A stretch of 64,000 nt of DNA from Acutalibacter sp. 1XD8-36 (GTDB lineage Bacteria > Bacillota > Clostridia > Oscillospirales > Acutalibacteraceae), in contig NZ_QZDU01000011.1 in the NCBI RefSeq assembly GCF_009917525.1, forward strand, positions 1-64,000, written 5' to 3'. Both the position numbers and the translations under genes were made by a program. The notes under the pieces were generated by a model, which did no database searches, was not told where the DNA came from, and saw only the letters and a list, made by a program, of their open reading frames with translations. Of the stretch, positions 14,956-25,290 are shown piece by piece. Each line of letters opens with the position of its first letter. Position 1 is the first letter of the stretch.

Positions 14956-17900
14956 AACGGACCTACCGCAAGAATATCCTGCGCACCGTGCGCGGAAGCC
15001 TCTCAAGGTTCCTGGCTATATTCGCCATTGTAGCCCTTGGCTCGGGCTTTTTGGCAGGTGTGCTGGCCTCGCCTATAGATATGCGGATAAGCGTGGACAG
15101 CTATATGGACCAGTCAAATATGTTCGACCTGCGTATTGTATCCACCATGGGGCTCACTGGCGGCGATATGGAGGTACTGAAGGAGCTGGAAAGCATTGAG
15201 GGCGTCGTGCCTGCTTATGACACGGATACCGTGCTATTCTCCGAGCTCGGCGACACCCATACGGCCCGGATACACACCCTGCCCCCCGATGGCGCGCCGG
15301 AGATGTATACCCCCGCTTTGCTTGAGGGGCGGCTGCCGGAGAAAAGCGGCGAGTGCGCGGTGATACTTACCAAAAGCTTTACCGGGGACAGCGACTGGGT
15401 GGGAAAGGTCCTTACCCTGGACCCGGAGGAGGAGAATGATGACATTATAGGGGAGTTCACCGTGGTGGGCACGGTGCGCAGCCCCCTTTATATCTCCCTT
15501 GAGAACGAGCGTACCTCTGCCGGCACAGGCTCCGTTGACCTGAAGCTTTACACTGTGCCGGAGAGCTTCCAGCAGGACTACTACACCGCCGCCTATCTGA
15601 CAGTTGAGGGCGCAAGGGAGCTGGACTCCTTCGGTGGAGGGTATGAGAAGCTTATAGACGGCATTTCCGCCGAGCTTGAGTCCCTTGGCGAGGAGCGGGC
15701 GCTGGTGCGGTATAACGAGATAATCGACGAAGCCAACGGGGAGCTTGCCGACGCCCAGCAGGAGTATGATGACGCCAAGAGCGAGGCTGACAAGGAGCTC
15801 TCCGACGCCCTCAGGGAGCTGGAGGACGGAGAGCGTGAGCTTGAAGAGGGCAGGCAGGAGCTCGCTGACGGAAAGAAGAAGCTTGAGGACGGACAGAAGG
15901 AGCTGGACGACGGCTGGGCCAAGTACCGCACGGAGACTGCAAACGCCCAGAAGCAGATAGACGACGGCTGGGCCCAGGTGAGCGGGCATCAGGCCCAGAT
16001 AGACAGCGGCCTTGCCCAGTTAAATTCTGCCCAGGGGCAGATAACCGCAGGGTACAGGGAGCTTGAGGCCTCGGAGTCAAAGCTTGCGGAGGCTAAAGCC
16101 AAGCTGGACAGCACCCGCGCCCAGCTCGACGGCATAGACCAGGGTAAAGCAGCTCTGGCCAGCGCGGCCGCCCAGCTTGGGCTGCCCGAGGGCGACGGCT
16201 CGGATAGCTGGGCCATTGAGACAATCACCCTGCTGGAGCAGGCCGCCCCTGAAGCGGGGGCCCAGTTTGCGGAGCTCAAGCTTGTCCTTGAGGCCCTTAG
16301 GGCCCAGGGGACGGACTCTGCCTCTGCCCGGGCTGCTCTGGAGACTGGACTGGCTGAGTATGAGCAGGGCATAAAGCAGGCTCAGCAGGCACGGGCCCAG
16401 CTGGACCAGAACCAGTACAGGCTGAACTCACAGCTCTCAGAGCTTAAAAAGCAGCAGGCGGCCCTGGACTCCCAGAAGGGGCAGCTCTACAGCGCCGAAA
16501 ACACACTTGAGTCTGCAAAGCAGGACACTGAGAAGAAGCTCCGCGACGCTCAGAAGGAGCTTGAGGAGGGCCGCAGGGAATATGAGGATGGCCTTGCAGA
16601 GCTTGAGGACGGCGAAAAGGAGCTTGCGGAAGGCTGGGAGGAGTACAATAAGGGCAAGGCCGAGGCCGAAGCCGAGCTTGCGGACGCTCAAAATGAGCTA
16701 GATAAAGCCCGGGAGGATATTGATGCCATTGAGCAGGGCGAATGGTATGTGTTCACGAGGGATGACAATGTGGGCTTTTCCAGCTATGCGTCCAATGCCG
16801 ACAAGATAGCCGCTATAGCTACAGTCTTCCCGGTGTTCTTCTTCCTGGTGGCAGCTTTGGTGGCGCTGACCACCATGACCCGCATGGTTGAGGAGGAGCG
16901 CCAGCAGATTGGCACCATGAAGGCCCTGGGGTACTCGCCGGTACAGATTGCCGGGAAGTACCTGCTCTACGCGGCGGCGGCAAGCCTTCTGGGCTGTGTG
17001 TTCGGGGTGACGGCGGGTATGTGGCTGTTCCCCACGGTTATAATCAACGCCTACAGCATAATGTATGACCTGCCCAAGGTGCTCACGCCCTTTAGCTGGC
17101 AGCTGGCTGCTTTTTCGGCGGTGACAGCTACCCTGTGCACCCTTGCAGCTACATTGAACGCCTGCTGGAACGCCCTTAGGGAGGTGCCCGCGCGGTTAAT
17201 GCTGCCAAAAGCTCCTAAGGCCGGAAAGCGCATTTTGCTGGAAAGGGTAACGCCTGTATGGAGCAGGATGAAGTTTACCCAAAAGGTAACGGCCCGGAAC
17301 CTGATACGCTATAAGAAGCGCTTCTTCATGACGGTTATAGGCATATCCGGCTGTACGGCGCTGCTGGTGACAGGGTTTGGCATAAGGGACTCTGTTTCTG
17401 ATATCGTCGCCATACAGTACGGCGAGCTGTGCAGCTATAATCTGATTGTGTGGCTAAAGGACGAGAGCGCGCTGAAGGACCCGGAGCTTATTGAGCTACT
17501 CGAGGACGAAAGCCTGGTGCTGGACTCCCTGGCAGTCCTCCAGGACTCTGGGGCGGTGGCGCCTGAGAAGGGCCTGCCCGCGGACGATATCACCATATTT
17601 GTGCCCTCTGAGACCGAAAGGCTCCCGGAGTTCTTTCGGTTCAGGCACCGCAGGGACAGCGAGCCGGTGGAGTACGGCGAGGAGTCTGTTATTATTACCG
17701 AGAAGCTCTCAGAGCGCCAGCACCTGAAGGTTGGCGACAGCATCACGGTGAAAAACCAGGACGAAGCCGAGGCGAGCTTTACCATTACGGATATCTGTGA
17801 AAACTATGTGCAGCACCTGCTCTATATCTCCCCCGCCGCCTATGAGGAGGGCTTTGGCGTAAAGCCGGAGATGAACTCCCTCTTATGCCGGCTGCCTGAG

Positions 17901-18419
17901 GACGGCCCCGAGGGAGGGACTGACGCGCTGAATACCGCTCTCTTAGGGTGTGAAGACGTGGCTATGACTACCTCCACCGAGGAGCTCTCCAGCAGCTTTA
18001 ACAACAGCATACAGAGCATTAACTATATTGTGGTGGTGCTGATAATCTCCGCGGGGGCGCTGGCCTTTGTGGTGGTGTACAACCTTACAAATATAAACAT
18101 CACCGAGCGGGTGAAGGAGCTGGCGACCATTAAGGTGCTGGGCTTCTACGAGTCAGAGGTCGCGGCGTATGTGTACCGGGAGACGGCGGCGCTGACGGCA
18201 ATCGGCACGGCTGCCGGGCTGCTGCTTGGGGTAATACTGCACCAGTTCGTCATACGCACTGCGGAGATAGACATGGTGATGTTCGGCAGGGCCATCTATG
18301 CCCCCAGCTATCTCTGGGCGGCAGTGCTCACTGTACTTTTCAGCGTGCTTGTAAACCTGGTGATGTACAGGAAGCTCACAAGAATCAGCATGGTGGAGAG
18401 CATGAAGGCTCCCGAGTAA
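14949..18419 (+). CDS. FtsX-like ABC permease with long extracellular coiled coil
   Basis: A 1156-residue permease. It has an N-terminal membrane helix (about 18-40) and an extracytoplasmic domain to about 250. A very long coiled coil follows (about 257-597) with repeated ELEDGE/ELxDGxxEL and KLxxGxxxLxxA heptad-like units. The first FtsX core with three helices is at about 615-745, a further helix and extracytoplasmic domain at about 795-1020, and a second FtsX core at about 1030-1150. This is the architecture of two-core MacB-like permeases in Firmicutes whose coil may span the cell wall. It overlaps the ATPase gene. Candidate roles are peptide or antibiotic export, or signalling to a wall hydrolase; the substrate cannot be read from the sequence. 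Confidence 0.88.
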   Translation: MVKRTYRKNILRTVRGSLSRFLAIFAIVALGSGFLAGVLASPIDMRISVDSYMDQSNMFDLRIVSTMGLTGGDMEVLKELESIEGVVPAYDTDTVLFSELGDTHTARIHTLPPDGAPEMYTPALLEGRLPEKSGECAVILTKSFTGDSDWVGKVLTLDPEEENDDIIGEFTVVGTVRSPLYISLENERTSAGTGSVDLKLYTVPESFQQDYYTAAYLTVEGARELDSFGGGYEKLIDGISAELESLGEERALVRYNEIIDEANGELADAQQEYDDAKSEADKELSDALRELEDGERELEEGRQELADGKKKLEDGQKELDDGWAKYRTETANAQKQIDDGWAQVSGHQAQIDSGLAQLNSAQGQITAGYRELEASESKLAEAKAKLDSTRAQLDGIDQGKAALASAAAQLGLPEGDGSDSWAIETITLLEQAAPEAGAQFAELKLVLEALRAQGTDSASARAALETGLAEYEQGIKQAQQARAQLDQNQYRLNSQLSELKKQQAALDSQKGQLYSAENTLESAKQDTEKKLRDAQKELEEGRREYEDGLAELEDGEKELAEGWEEYNKGKAEAEAELADAQNELDKAREDIDAIEQGEWYVFTRDDNVGFSSYASNADKIAAIATVFPVFFFLVAALVALTTMTRMVEEERQQIGTMKALGYSPVQIAGKYLLYAAAASLLGCVFGVTAGMWLFPTVIINAYSIMYDLPKVLTPFSWQLAAFSAVTATLCTLAATLNACWNALREVPARLMLPKAPKAGKRILLERVTPVWSRMKFTQKVTARNLIRYKKRFFMTVIGISGCTALLVTGFGIRDSVSDIVAIQYGELCSYNLIVWLKDESALKDPELIELLEDESLVLDSLAVLQDSGAVAPEKGLPADDITIFVPSETERLPEFFRFRHRRDSEPVEYGEESVIITEKLSERQHLKVGDSITVKNQDEAEASFTITDICENYVQHLLYISPAAYEEGFGVKPEMNSLLCRLPEDGPEGGTDALNTALLGCEDVAMTTSTEELSSSFNNSIQSINYIVVVLIISAGALAFVVVYNLTNINITERVKELATIKVLGFYESEVAAYVYRETAALTAIGTAAGLLLGVILHQFVIRTAEIDMVMFGRAIYAPSYLWAAVLTVLFSVLVNLVMYRKLTRISMVESMKAPE

Positions 18420-18431
18420 GGAGGGGTATCT

Positions 18432-19034
18432 ATGAAGCACTTGATAATCGCCGGCGTCCCTAGGGCCGGCAAGAGCACGCTGTCGAGAAGGGCCGCAAGA
18501 GAGCTTGGCTGGCAGCATGTGAGCATGGACGCGATAATCGCGGGGTTTGAGCGGTGCTTTCCCGAGACCGGCATTGACACTGGCCTTAGCGTGAACAAAG
18601 ACAAGGGCTCCATGGAGATACTGCATATTATCAGCGGCAAAATCGGCCCCTTTCTGCGGGCCATGACCGACCCCGATGAGTACGACTGTCAGAACGGCCC
18701 CATGGTAATAGACATGTACCAGCTTCTGCCGGAGGACTATGTCAGGCATATAGACCCAGAGGTATGCGGTGTGCTGTACCTGCTCACCGGGGACGTGACA
18801 CCAGAGGAGCGCTGCCGTATACAGAAGGAGTTTGACACGCCGGAGGACTACACCTACGGCCTCTCTGACAGCGAGCGCCTTGAAGGGTGCGGATACCTGG
18901 TGGAGCAGAGCAGGCTCATTAGGGAACAGTGCGAGCGGCTGGGCCTACCCTACTTTGAGACGGCCCGGGATAGGGAGAGGGTTCTGGATGAAGCGCTCAG
19001 TAAAATTATAAGTAACAGCAAGGAGGAATCATAG
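18432..19034 (+). CDS. P-loop nucleotide-binding protein, adenylate-kinase-like
   Basis: A 200-residue protein that starts with a Walker A loop in LIIAGVPRAGKSTLSRRAA. A DAIIAGFE region and a predicted beta strand ending in MVIDMYQLLPED follow, and could hold the second acidic site. The size and layout match small kinase-like P-loop proteins (AAA_33 or shikimate/adenylate-kinase-like), whose substrates are usually unknown. It lies 12 bases after the permease with an AAGGAGGGG site. It overlaps the start of the next gene by one base, so it is in the same operon. Confidence 0.7.
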   Translation: MKHLIIAGVPRAGKSTLSRRAARELGWQHVSMDAIIAGFERCFPETGIDTGLSVNKDKGSMEILHIISGKIGPFLRAMTDPDEYDCQNGPMVIDMYQLLPEDYVRHIDPEVCGVLYLLTGDVTPEERCRIQKEFDTPEDYTYGLSDSERLEGCGYLVEQSRLIREQCERLGLPYFETARDRERVLDEALSKIISNSKEES

Positions 19035-19834
19035 TGGAGAACAGTCAAGCTAAGGAGCTCGGCCTGCAAAGGCGTCTGGTGGCCTATAAAACCTACGCGG
19101 CGTGGCAGGAAGTACCCCACGCTATCTATCAGTACGAGCCCGACGCAACGGAGTTTTTCAGTGAGTTCAGGAAGCTGAAGGAAGGCTTCGCAGGCGGGAG
19201 CGTTAAGCTGAGCTTTAATACCCTTATGCTAAAGGCCGTGGCCCTGGCACTTAAAGAAGCCCCCATACTTAACGTCAGCTTTAAGTATGACCCCGAGGCC
19301 CATAACGGCACAATAACGGAGAATCCCCTTATAAACCCCGGCGTGCCCTGGATTCTGCCCGGCGGGGGCATGATGACCCTGACAGTGCGTGACGCGGGCG
19401 GGGGCAGCCTTCTTGATATAGCCGGTCAGGTGGAATCTATAAGGCGGAAGGTAGAGAAAACCGACTTTCCGCAGCTGTTCCTGGCCACTGCCAAGCCCAG
19501 AAACCCCTTTGACCCGGGAGAGGGCCTCTCCCCTGCCGACATCGAGGATAGCACAGTGACGGTCTCCAACATCGGCTCCATCTGCAAAAGCCCGGGACAG
19601 TTCAGCCTTTTGGAGATACTGCCGCCGCAGGTGTTTGCCGTGGGCATATCCGCGCTCCAGGAAAGGCCGGGAGTATATACGGACGGCTCCGGCGAAAGGG
19701 CTATAGGCATACGGAAGATACTGCCAATGTGCTTAGCCTTCGACCACCGGATGCTGGACTTTGGAGATTTGGTGCCATTTATATCAAGATTAGATAAGCT
19801 GTTTGCAGAGCCTGGGGAGATATTCGGGTGGTAA
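19034..19834 (+). CDS. Stand-alone 2-oxoacid dehydrogenase-type acyltransferase domain
   Basis: A 266-residue protein matching only the catalytic (E2/CAT-like) domain of 2-oxoacid dehydrogenase acyltransferases. The active-site segment is AFDHRMLDFGD, a variant of HRxxDG with the catalytic His kept. There is also a conserved VSNIGS block and a VGISALQERP strand. No lipoyl or subunit-binding domain is present, and no E1/E3 genes are nearby, so a normal pyruvate dehydrogenase role is unlikely; it may acylate another acceptor. GTG 19034 has AGGAGG seven bases upstream. A terminator follows at 19883. Confidence 0.75.
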   Translation: MENSQAKELGLQRRLVAYKTYAAWQEVPHAIYQYEPDATEFFSEFRKLKEGFAGGSVKLSFNTLMLKAVALALKEAPILNVSFKYDPEAHNGTITENPLINPGVPWILPGGGMMTLTVRDAGGGSLLDIAGQVESIRRKVEKTDFPQLFLATAKPRNPFDPGEGLSPADIEDSTVTVSNIGSICKSPGQFSLLEILPPQVFAVGISALQERPGVYTDGSGERAIGIRKILPMCLAFDHRMLDFGDLVPFISRLDKLFAEPGEIFGW

Positions 19835-19882
19835 TTAACACTAAACCCAGCGATAAGAAGTAAACATAGACTATGAAAGCTT

Positions 19883-19912
19883 GAGAGGCCGCTTATGCGG
19901 CCTCTCTTTTTT
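19883..19912 (+). terminator. Terminator after the acyltransferase-like gene
   Basis: The stem gagaggccgc/gcggcctctc has a four-base loop and is followed by a T run. It ends the ABC transporter-kinase-acyltransferase transcript just before the next promoter. Confidence 0.9.
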
Positions 19913-19916
19913 AGCC

Positions 19917-19965
19917 TTGACAAAGCGACGCACATGTCGTATAATAAAAGCGACATGTATGTCGC
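19917..19965 (+). promoter_or_regulatory. Promoter with palindromic operators of the TetR-GNAT gene
   Basis: TTGACA (19917-19922) and TATAAT (19940-19945) are 17 bases apart. A perfect 16-base palindrome, gcgacatgtatgtcgc, covers 19950-19965 around the expected transcription start. A related imperfect one, gcgacgcacatgtcgt (19925-19940), fills the spacer. The sites suit dimer binding by the encoded TetR domain, so autorepression is likely. Confidence 0.82.
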
Positions 19966-19979
19966 AAGGAGGTAATATT

Positions 19980-21077
19980 ATGCTGAGTAAAGGCGAGAGC
20001 ACACGTCAGGCAATATGCGGCAGGGCCCGGGAGCTGTTCTGCAGGCAGGGCTTTAAGGGGGTAACCATGCAGGATATCTGCAAGGCCACAGGGCTGAGCC
20101 GGGGCGGGCTCTACAGGCATTTCGAGAGCACCGGGCAGATTTTCACCGCCATACTTGAGGGCTTCGGCGGGAACCAGAACCGGGAGATACATGAGCAAAT
20201 ACTTGGCGGCGTTCCCGCAGCCATAATTTTAGAAGGGCTCCTCTGCCGGTACGAGGCCGAGATGCTTGACGGCGGCAGCTCCCTGAGCCTTGCCATATGC
20301 GAGTTTTACAGCAGCCCGGACTGCTCCGGCGCGCCGCCGGTAAGCCGGTGGTACGAGGCCTCCCGGGTCGGGTGGACGGAGCTTATGAAGTACGGCCTTG
20401 ATACCGGTGAGTTTTCCTGCGTGGACTTTCAGGGGGTATTTGACCTGATTGTATTCGCCTATCAGGGGGCGCGGCTGTATGGACGGCTTATGGATTTACC
20501 TAAAGACACAGCTCGCGGTATGCTGGGGCATGTGCGAAAGCTGCTGCTTGGGCCGGATATGCTGCGCCTTGAGCGCCCGGCTCCAAAGCACAAGGACAAA
20601 GCCCTGGCCTTCCGGGAGGAGTTCTTCTCGAATGGCGAGCCTGTCATTTTCGGCAGCGAGCTTTTTGACAAAACCGAAAGCTATGATGAGTGGCTGGAGT
20701 CTGTCACAAGGAACACCGACCCTAAAACCGTAAACCCCGGTTGGGTTCTCACAGATACCTACTTTGCCGTAGACGGCAAAAATAATATCGCAGGCATAAT
20801 CGACCTGCGGCACGAGCTCAACGGCTTCCTCGCTGACCTTGGCAACTGCGGCTACAGCGTGCGGCCCTCCTGCCGCGGGAGAGGGTACGGCAGTCAAATG
20901 CTTGGGCTACTGGCTGCACGGGCAAGGGCAGCGGGGCTCCCTGAGCTGCACATCTCCGTGGAGCGGGAGAATACCCCCTCTGTGCGGGTGATAAATGGCC
21001 TTGGCGGGGTATATGAGCGGAGCTTTTCCCATGAGGGCCAGGCCGCGGACGTGTATGTTATCGCCCTTACAAAATGA
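19980..21077 (+). CDS. TetR-family regulator fused to a GNAT acetyltransferase
   Basis: A 365-residue fusion. Residues 1-190 are a TetR-type repressor, with HTH TMQDICKATGLSRGGLYRHF at about 27-46 and a helical ligand domain. After a short linker (about 195-215), residues 215-365 form a GNAT acetyltransferase with the acetyl-CoA loop RPSCRGRGYGSQML and the late ENTPSVRVINGLGG motif. ATG 19980 has AAGGAGG; longer upstream frames run through the promoter and are not used. The promoter carries palindromic operators, so the protein probably represses itself. The joined enzyme suggests that the repressor's ligand or target and the acetylated substrate are linked, for instance a toxic amine. That is inference. 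Confidence 0.85.
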   Translation: MLSKGESTRQAICGRARELFCRQGFKGVTMQDICKATGLSRGGLYRHFESTGQIFTAILEGFGGNQNREIHEQILGGVPAAIILEGLLCRYEAEMLDGGSSLSLAICEFYSSPDCSGAPPVSRWYEASRVGWTELMKYGLDTGEFSCVDFQGVFDLIVFAYQGARLYGRLMDLPKDTARGMLGHVRKLLLGPDMLRLERPAPKHKDKALAFREEFFSNGEPVIFGSELFDKTESYDEWLESVTRNTDPKTVNPGWVLTDTYFAVDGKNNIAGIIDLRHELNGFLADLGNCGYSVRPSCRGRGYGSQMLGLLAARARAAGLPELHISVERENTPSVRVINGLGGVYERSFSHEGQAADVYVIALTK

Positions 21078-21125
21078 GATAATGGAAAAAATATAAAGAG
21101 CGCGGCTGTTTTTGCAAAGTTCTAC

Positions 21126-21154
21126 TTGCAAACAGGCGCGTTTTGTTATACAAT
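21126..21154 (+). promoter_or_regulatory. Promoter of the glycolytic cluster
   Basis: TTGCAA (21126-21131) and TACAAT (21149-21154) are 17 bases apart. They drive pgk with a leader of about 60 bases ending in a GAAGGAG site. Confidence 0.75.
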
Positions 21155-21222
21155 ATTTGGTAGTAAGCTCTGGGCTTTCTCTGTAGGGTCCATTATTTCT
21201 GTTAAGAAGGAGTGCACTGAAA

Positions 21223-22521
21223 ATGAACTATTTGAACAAGAAGACCGTTGAAGACATCGACGTTGCCGGCAAGAGCGTACTGGTACGCTGCGATTTCAAC
21301 GTCCCCATGAAGGACGGCGCTATCACCGACACCAAGCGCATCGTCGGGGCTCTGCCCACCGTAAAGTATCTTTCCGACCACGGCGCGAAGGTGATTCTCT
21401 GCTCCCATATGGGCAGGCCTCACAACATCTTCAACGATACCGTGAAGCTGGACAAGAAGGAGAAGAAGAAGATAGACGCAATGCCCGAGGCTGAGCAGGC
21501 CGAGGCCACCGCCAAGTGCCTTGAGGCCGCAAAGGGCGACGTTCAGAAGTTCTCCCTGGCCCCTGTCGCCGCAGAGCTCGGGAAGCTCCTGGGCAAGGAA
21601 GTCGTCATGGCAAAGGACGTTATCGGCCCCGACGCCAAGGCCAAGGCCGCCGCTCTCAAGGACAGCGACGTAATGATAATCGAGAACATCCGCTTCCACT
21701 CCGAGGAGACCAAGAACGACCCCGACTTCGCCAAAGAGCTGGCCTCCATGGCTGAGATTTACGTGAACGACGCCTTCGGCACCGCCCACCGCGCCCACGC
21801 CTCAACTGAGGGCGTCAGCCACTACCTGCCCGCCGTATGCGGCTACCTTATCCAGAAGGAGATAACCGTCATGGGCGGCGCCCTTACCGAGCCCAAGCGC
21901 CCCTTCGTCGCTATCCTGGGCGGCGCCAAGGTATCCGACAAGATTGGCGTTATCGACAACCTGCTCACAAAGGTTGACACCCTTATCATCGGCGGCGGCA
22001 TGGCCTACACCTTTTTCAAGGCCCAGGGCTATTCCATCGGTACCTCCCTCTGTGAGGAGGACAAGCTGGACCTGGCAAAGGCCACCCTTGAGAAGGCTGA
22101 GAAGGCCGGCGTGAAGTTCCTGCTGCCTGTTGATACCAAGGTCGGCAAGGAGTTTGACCCCAATACAGAGAGCCAGGTCGTGGACTCCACCGCCATCCCC
22201 GACGGCTGGATGGGCCTTGACATCGGCCCGAAGACCATCGAGCTGTTCAGCGACGCTATTAAGGGCGCCGGCACTGTTGTGTGGAACGGCCCCATGGGTG
22301 TATCCGAGTGGGAGAACTTTGCAGCCGGTACCATCGGAGTGGCCTCTGCCGTGGCTGACAGCGGCTCCATCTCCATTATCGGCGGCGGTGACTCCGCTGC
22401 CGCTGTGGAGAAGCTTGGCTTTGCCGAGAAGATGACCCATATCTCCACCGGCGGCGGCGCTTCCCTGGAGTTCCTTGAGGGCAAGGAGCTGCCCGGCATT
22501 GCCTGCCTGAACGAAAAGTAA
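21223..22521 (+). CDS. pgk: Phosphoglycerate kinase
   Basis: Glycolytic enzyme that transfers phosphate from 1,3-bisphosphoglycerate to ADP. The 432-residue product starts with the family block [12 protein letters not shown] and has the [15 protein letters not shown] segment. The C-terminal nucleotide site is [14 protein letters not shown] with [17 protein letters not shown]. It is about 35 residues longer than the common ~395. The extra part is a charged Lys/Glu insert after SHMGRP (about residues 67-105, [19 protein letters not shown]), seen in some Clostridia as far as I recall. It is followed by a terminator and then tpiA. Confidence 0.96.
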   Translation: MNYLNKKTVEDIDVAGKSVLVRCDFNVPMKDGAITDTKRIVGALPTVKYLSDHGAKVILCSHMGRPHNIFNDTVKLDKKEKKKIDAMPEAEQAEATAKCLEAAKGDVQKFSLAPVAAELGKLLGKEVVMAKDVIGPDAKAKAAALKDSDVMIIENIRFHSEETKNDPDFAKELASMAEIYVNDAFGTAHRAHASTEGVSHYLPAVCGYLIQKEITVMGGALTEPKRPFVAILGGAKVSDKIGVIDNLLTKVDTLIIGGGMAYTFFKAQGYSIGTSLCEEDKLDLAKATLEKAEKAGVKFLLPVDTKVGKEFDPNTESQVVDSTAIPDGWMGLDIGPKTIELFSDAIKGAGTVVWNGPMGVSEWENFAAGTIGVASAVADSGSISIIGGGDSAAAVEKLGFAEKMTHISTGGGASLEFLEGKELPGIACLNEK

Positions 22522-22533
22522 TTAGCCTTGAAG

Positions 22534-22564
22534 GGGGGGCGGGGTTTTGCCCCGCCCTCTTTTG
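22534..22564 (+). terminator. Terminator after pgk
   Basis: The stem gggcgggg/ccccgccc with a five-base loop is followed by a CTCTTTT tract. Some read-through into tpiA is likely because no clear promoter was found between the genes. Confidence 0.8.
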
Positions 22565-22579
22565 TGATAGTATAAAATC

Positions 22580-22648
22580 AAAAGTTTCGTCCACCTTTTC
22601 AAAGGTGGCAGGGGTGGAGGGGGCAGCGCCCCTTCCCCGCCGGAGGCC
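22580..22648. repeat. Intergenic hairpin cluster (REP-like)
   Basis: Two small hairpins in tandem (ccacctttt/aaaggtgg and gggg-cagc-gcccc) within a G-rich stretch. Such sequences are often dispersed intergenic repeats in related genomes, but no second copy was seen in this window. A role in mRNA processing between pgk and tpiA is possible. Confidence 0.35.
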
Positions 22649-22686
22649 ATAAATATAAATAATAAATAATTTGGAGGACTGATTTT

Positions 22687-23457
<771 letters not shown>

Positions 23458-23460
23458 CCT

Positions 23461-23712
23461 ATGAAGAGAGATCACAGCTTCCATATCGTGCTCTGGGTCG
23501 CCGCTATAACTTTCACCTGCACCAGGTACCTGTGCGCGGCCATCATGTGCGCGGGCTCTTTGGGGGATAGGGGCACGTACAATATGGCCCTGGAGACCCT
23601 GGGGCCCTTCCTGCCGGTGATGGCCCTGATGTGCCTGTTCGGGGCGCTGATGCTCAGCGTCGCCGACCTGGTGATAGTGCTGCGCGACCGCAAGAGCAAT
23701 AAAAACAAATAA
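23461..23712 (+). CDS. Small two-helix membrane protein between tpiA and gpmI
   Basis: An 83-residue protein of unknown family with two hydrophobic segments (about 8-32 with several Cys, and 47-72) and a basic tail. It begins three bases after the tpiA stop, without its own clear strong ribosome site, so translation is probably coupled. Its position inside a glycolytic operon suggests co-expression but not function. Confidence 0.6.
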   Translation: MKRDHSFHIVLWVAAITFTCTRYLCAAIMCAGSLGDRGTYNMALETLGPFLPVMALMCLFGALMLSVADLVIVLRDRKSNKNK

Positions 23713-23740
23713 GATACTAACGAAAGGAACATGGTCGTAA

Positions 23741-25252
23741 ATGAAGAAACCTCTTGTTCTGATGATATTGGACGGCTTCGGCATAGCTCCCGACGAGGGC
23801 AACGCTATTGTCGCCGCCAACACCCCTAATCTTGACCGCATTTTAAAGGAGAACCCCGTCACCAAGATAGGCGCCTCCGGCATGGACGTTGGCCTGCCTG
23901 ACGGCCAGATGGGAAACTCCGAAGTGGGCCACACCAATATCGGCGCGGGCCGCATTGTGTACCAGGAGCTCACCCGAATCACCAAGTCCGCTGAGGAAGG
24001 GGACATGGAGAAGAACCCCGCCCTGCTTAAAGCCATGCAGTCGGCTAAGGACAACGGCAAGGCCCTGCACTTTATGGGCCTGCTGTCCGACGGCGGCGTG
24101 CACAGCCATAACACCCACCTCTATGCCCTTCTTGGGCTTGCAAAGAAGCTTGGCCTTGAGAAGGTATTTGTACACTGCTTCCTGGACGGCCGGGACGTGC
24201 CCCCCTCCAGCGGCAAGGACTATGTTAAGGAGCTTATGGCTAAGCTGGAGGAGATTGGCGTTGGCAAGGTGGCCACTGTTATGGGCCGGTACTATGCCAT
24301 GGACCGGGACAACCGCTGGGAGCGCGTTGAAAAGGCCTATGCCGCCATGGTTTACGGCGAGGGAGTAAAAGCCGAGTGCCCGGTGTGCGCCGTGCAGAAT
24401 TCCTACGATGAGAACGTCACCGATGAGTTTGTGGTGCCCACTGTATGCGAGGGCGCTGAGCCTGTTGCCAGCGGCGACTCCGTCATATTCTACAACTTCC
24501 GCCCCGACAGGGCCCGGGAGATTACCCGCACCCTGGTAGACCCGGACTTCTCCGGCTTTGAGAGGAAGAAGGGCTTCTTCCCCCTTAGCTACGTGTGCAT
24601 GACCCAGTACGACGCCACCATGCCAAATGTTGACGTGGCCTATAAGCCTGAGAGCCTTACGAATACCTTCGGAGAGTACCTCTCCAAAAACGACCTGACC
24701 CAGCTGCGCATTGCGGAGACCGAGAAATACGCACATGTGACCTTCTTCTTCAACGGCGGCGTGGAGAAACAATATCCCGGCGAGGAGCGCATACTTGTTA
24801 AGTCCCCCTCTGTGGCGACCTATGACCTCCAGCCGGAGATGAGCGCCTACGAGGTCACGGACAAGATGGTGGAGGCTGTCAAGTCCGGGAAATATGACGC
24901 CCTGATACTGAACTACGCCAACTGCGACATGGTGGGCCATACCGGTGTGTTTGAGGCGGCTGTGAAGGCTGTTGAAGCTGTGGACGCCTGTATCGGCAGG
25001 GTCGAGGCCGCTGTGAAGGATATGGACGGCTGCATACTCCTCACCGCCGACCACGGCAACGCCGACAGGATGGTGGACGACGACGGCACCCCCTTCACCG
25101 CCCACACCACAAACCCTGTGCCCTTCTGCGTGATAAACCATCCCTGTGAGCTCCGTGAGGGCGGGCGCCTGGCAGATATCGCCCCCACCATGCTCAAAAT
25201 CCTTGGCCTGCCCCAGCCCGCTGAAATGACCGGGGAGAGCATTATAAAGTAA
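23741..25252 (+). CDS. gpmI: 2,3-bisphosphoglycerate-independent phosphoglycerate mutase
   Basis: A 503-residue metalloenzyme of the alkaline phosphatase superfamily that converts 3- to 2-phosphoglycerate. It begins with the metal-site block [16 protein letters not shown]. It has the phosphoserine region [21 protein letters not shown], the [12 protein letters not shown] motif, the C-terminal [17 protein letters not shown], and [12 protein letters not shown] with Asp/His ligands. Normal length. It completes the pgk-tpiA-gpmI cluster. An AAAGGAAC site precedes ATG 23741. Confidence 0.97.
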   Translation: MKKPLVLMILDGFGIAPDEGNAIVAANTPNLDRILKENPVTKIGASGMDVGLPDGQMGNSEVGHTNIGAGRIVYQELTRITKSAEEGDMEKNPALLKAMQSAKDNGKALHFMGLLSDGGVHSHNTHLYALLGLAKKLGLEKVFVHCFLDGRDVPPSSGKDYVKELMAKLEEIGVGKVATVMGRYYAMDRDNRWERVEKAYAAMVYGEGVKAECPVCAVQNSYDENVTDEFVVPTVCEGAEPVASGDSVIFYNFRPDRAREITRTLVDPDFSGFERKKGFFPLSYVCMTQYDATMPNVDVAYKPESLTNTFGEYLSKNDLTQLRIAETEKYAHVTFFFNGGVEKQYPGEERILVKSPSVATYDLQPEMSAYEVTDKMVEAVKSGKYDALILNYANCDMVGHTGVFEAAVKAVEAVDACIGRVEAAVKDMDGCILLTADHGNADRMVDDDGTPFTAHTTNPVPFCVINHPCELREGGRLADIAPTMLKILGLPQPAEMTGESIIK

Positions 25253-25290
25253 GATACCATCACTGACCCTTTTCTGAAAGGAGGCTGCAT

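Noticed and set aside
23843-25141. Long minus-strand frame opposite gpmI
   Set aside because: Low-complexity shadow of a conserved enzyme; no family features.
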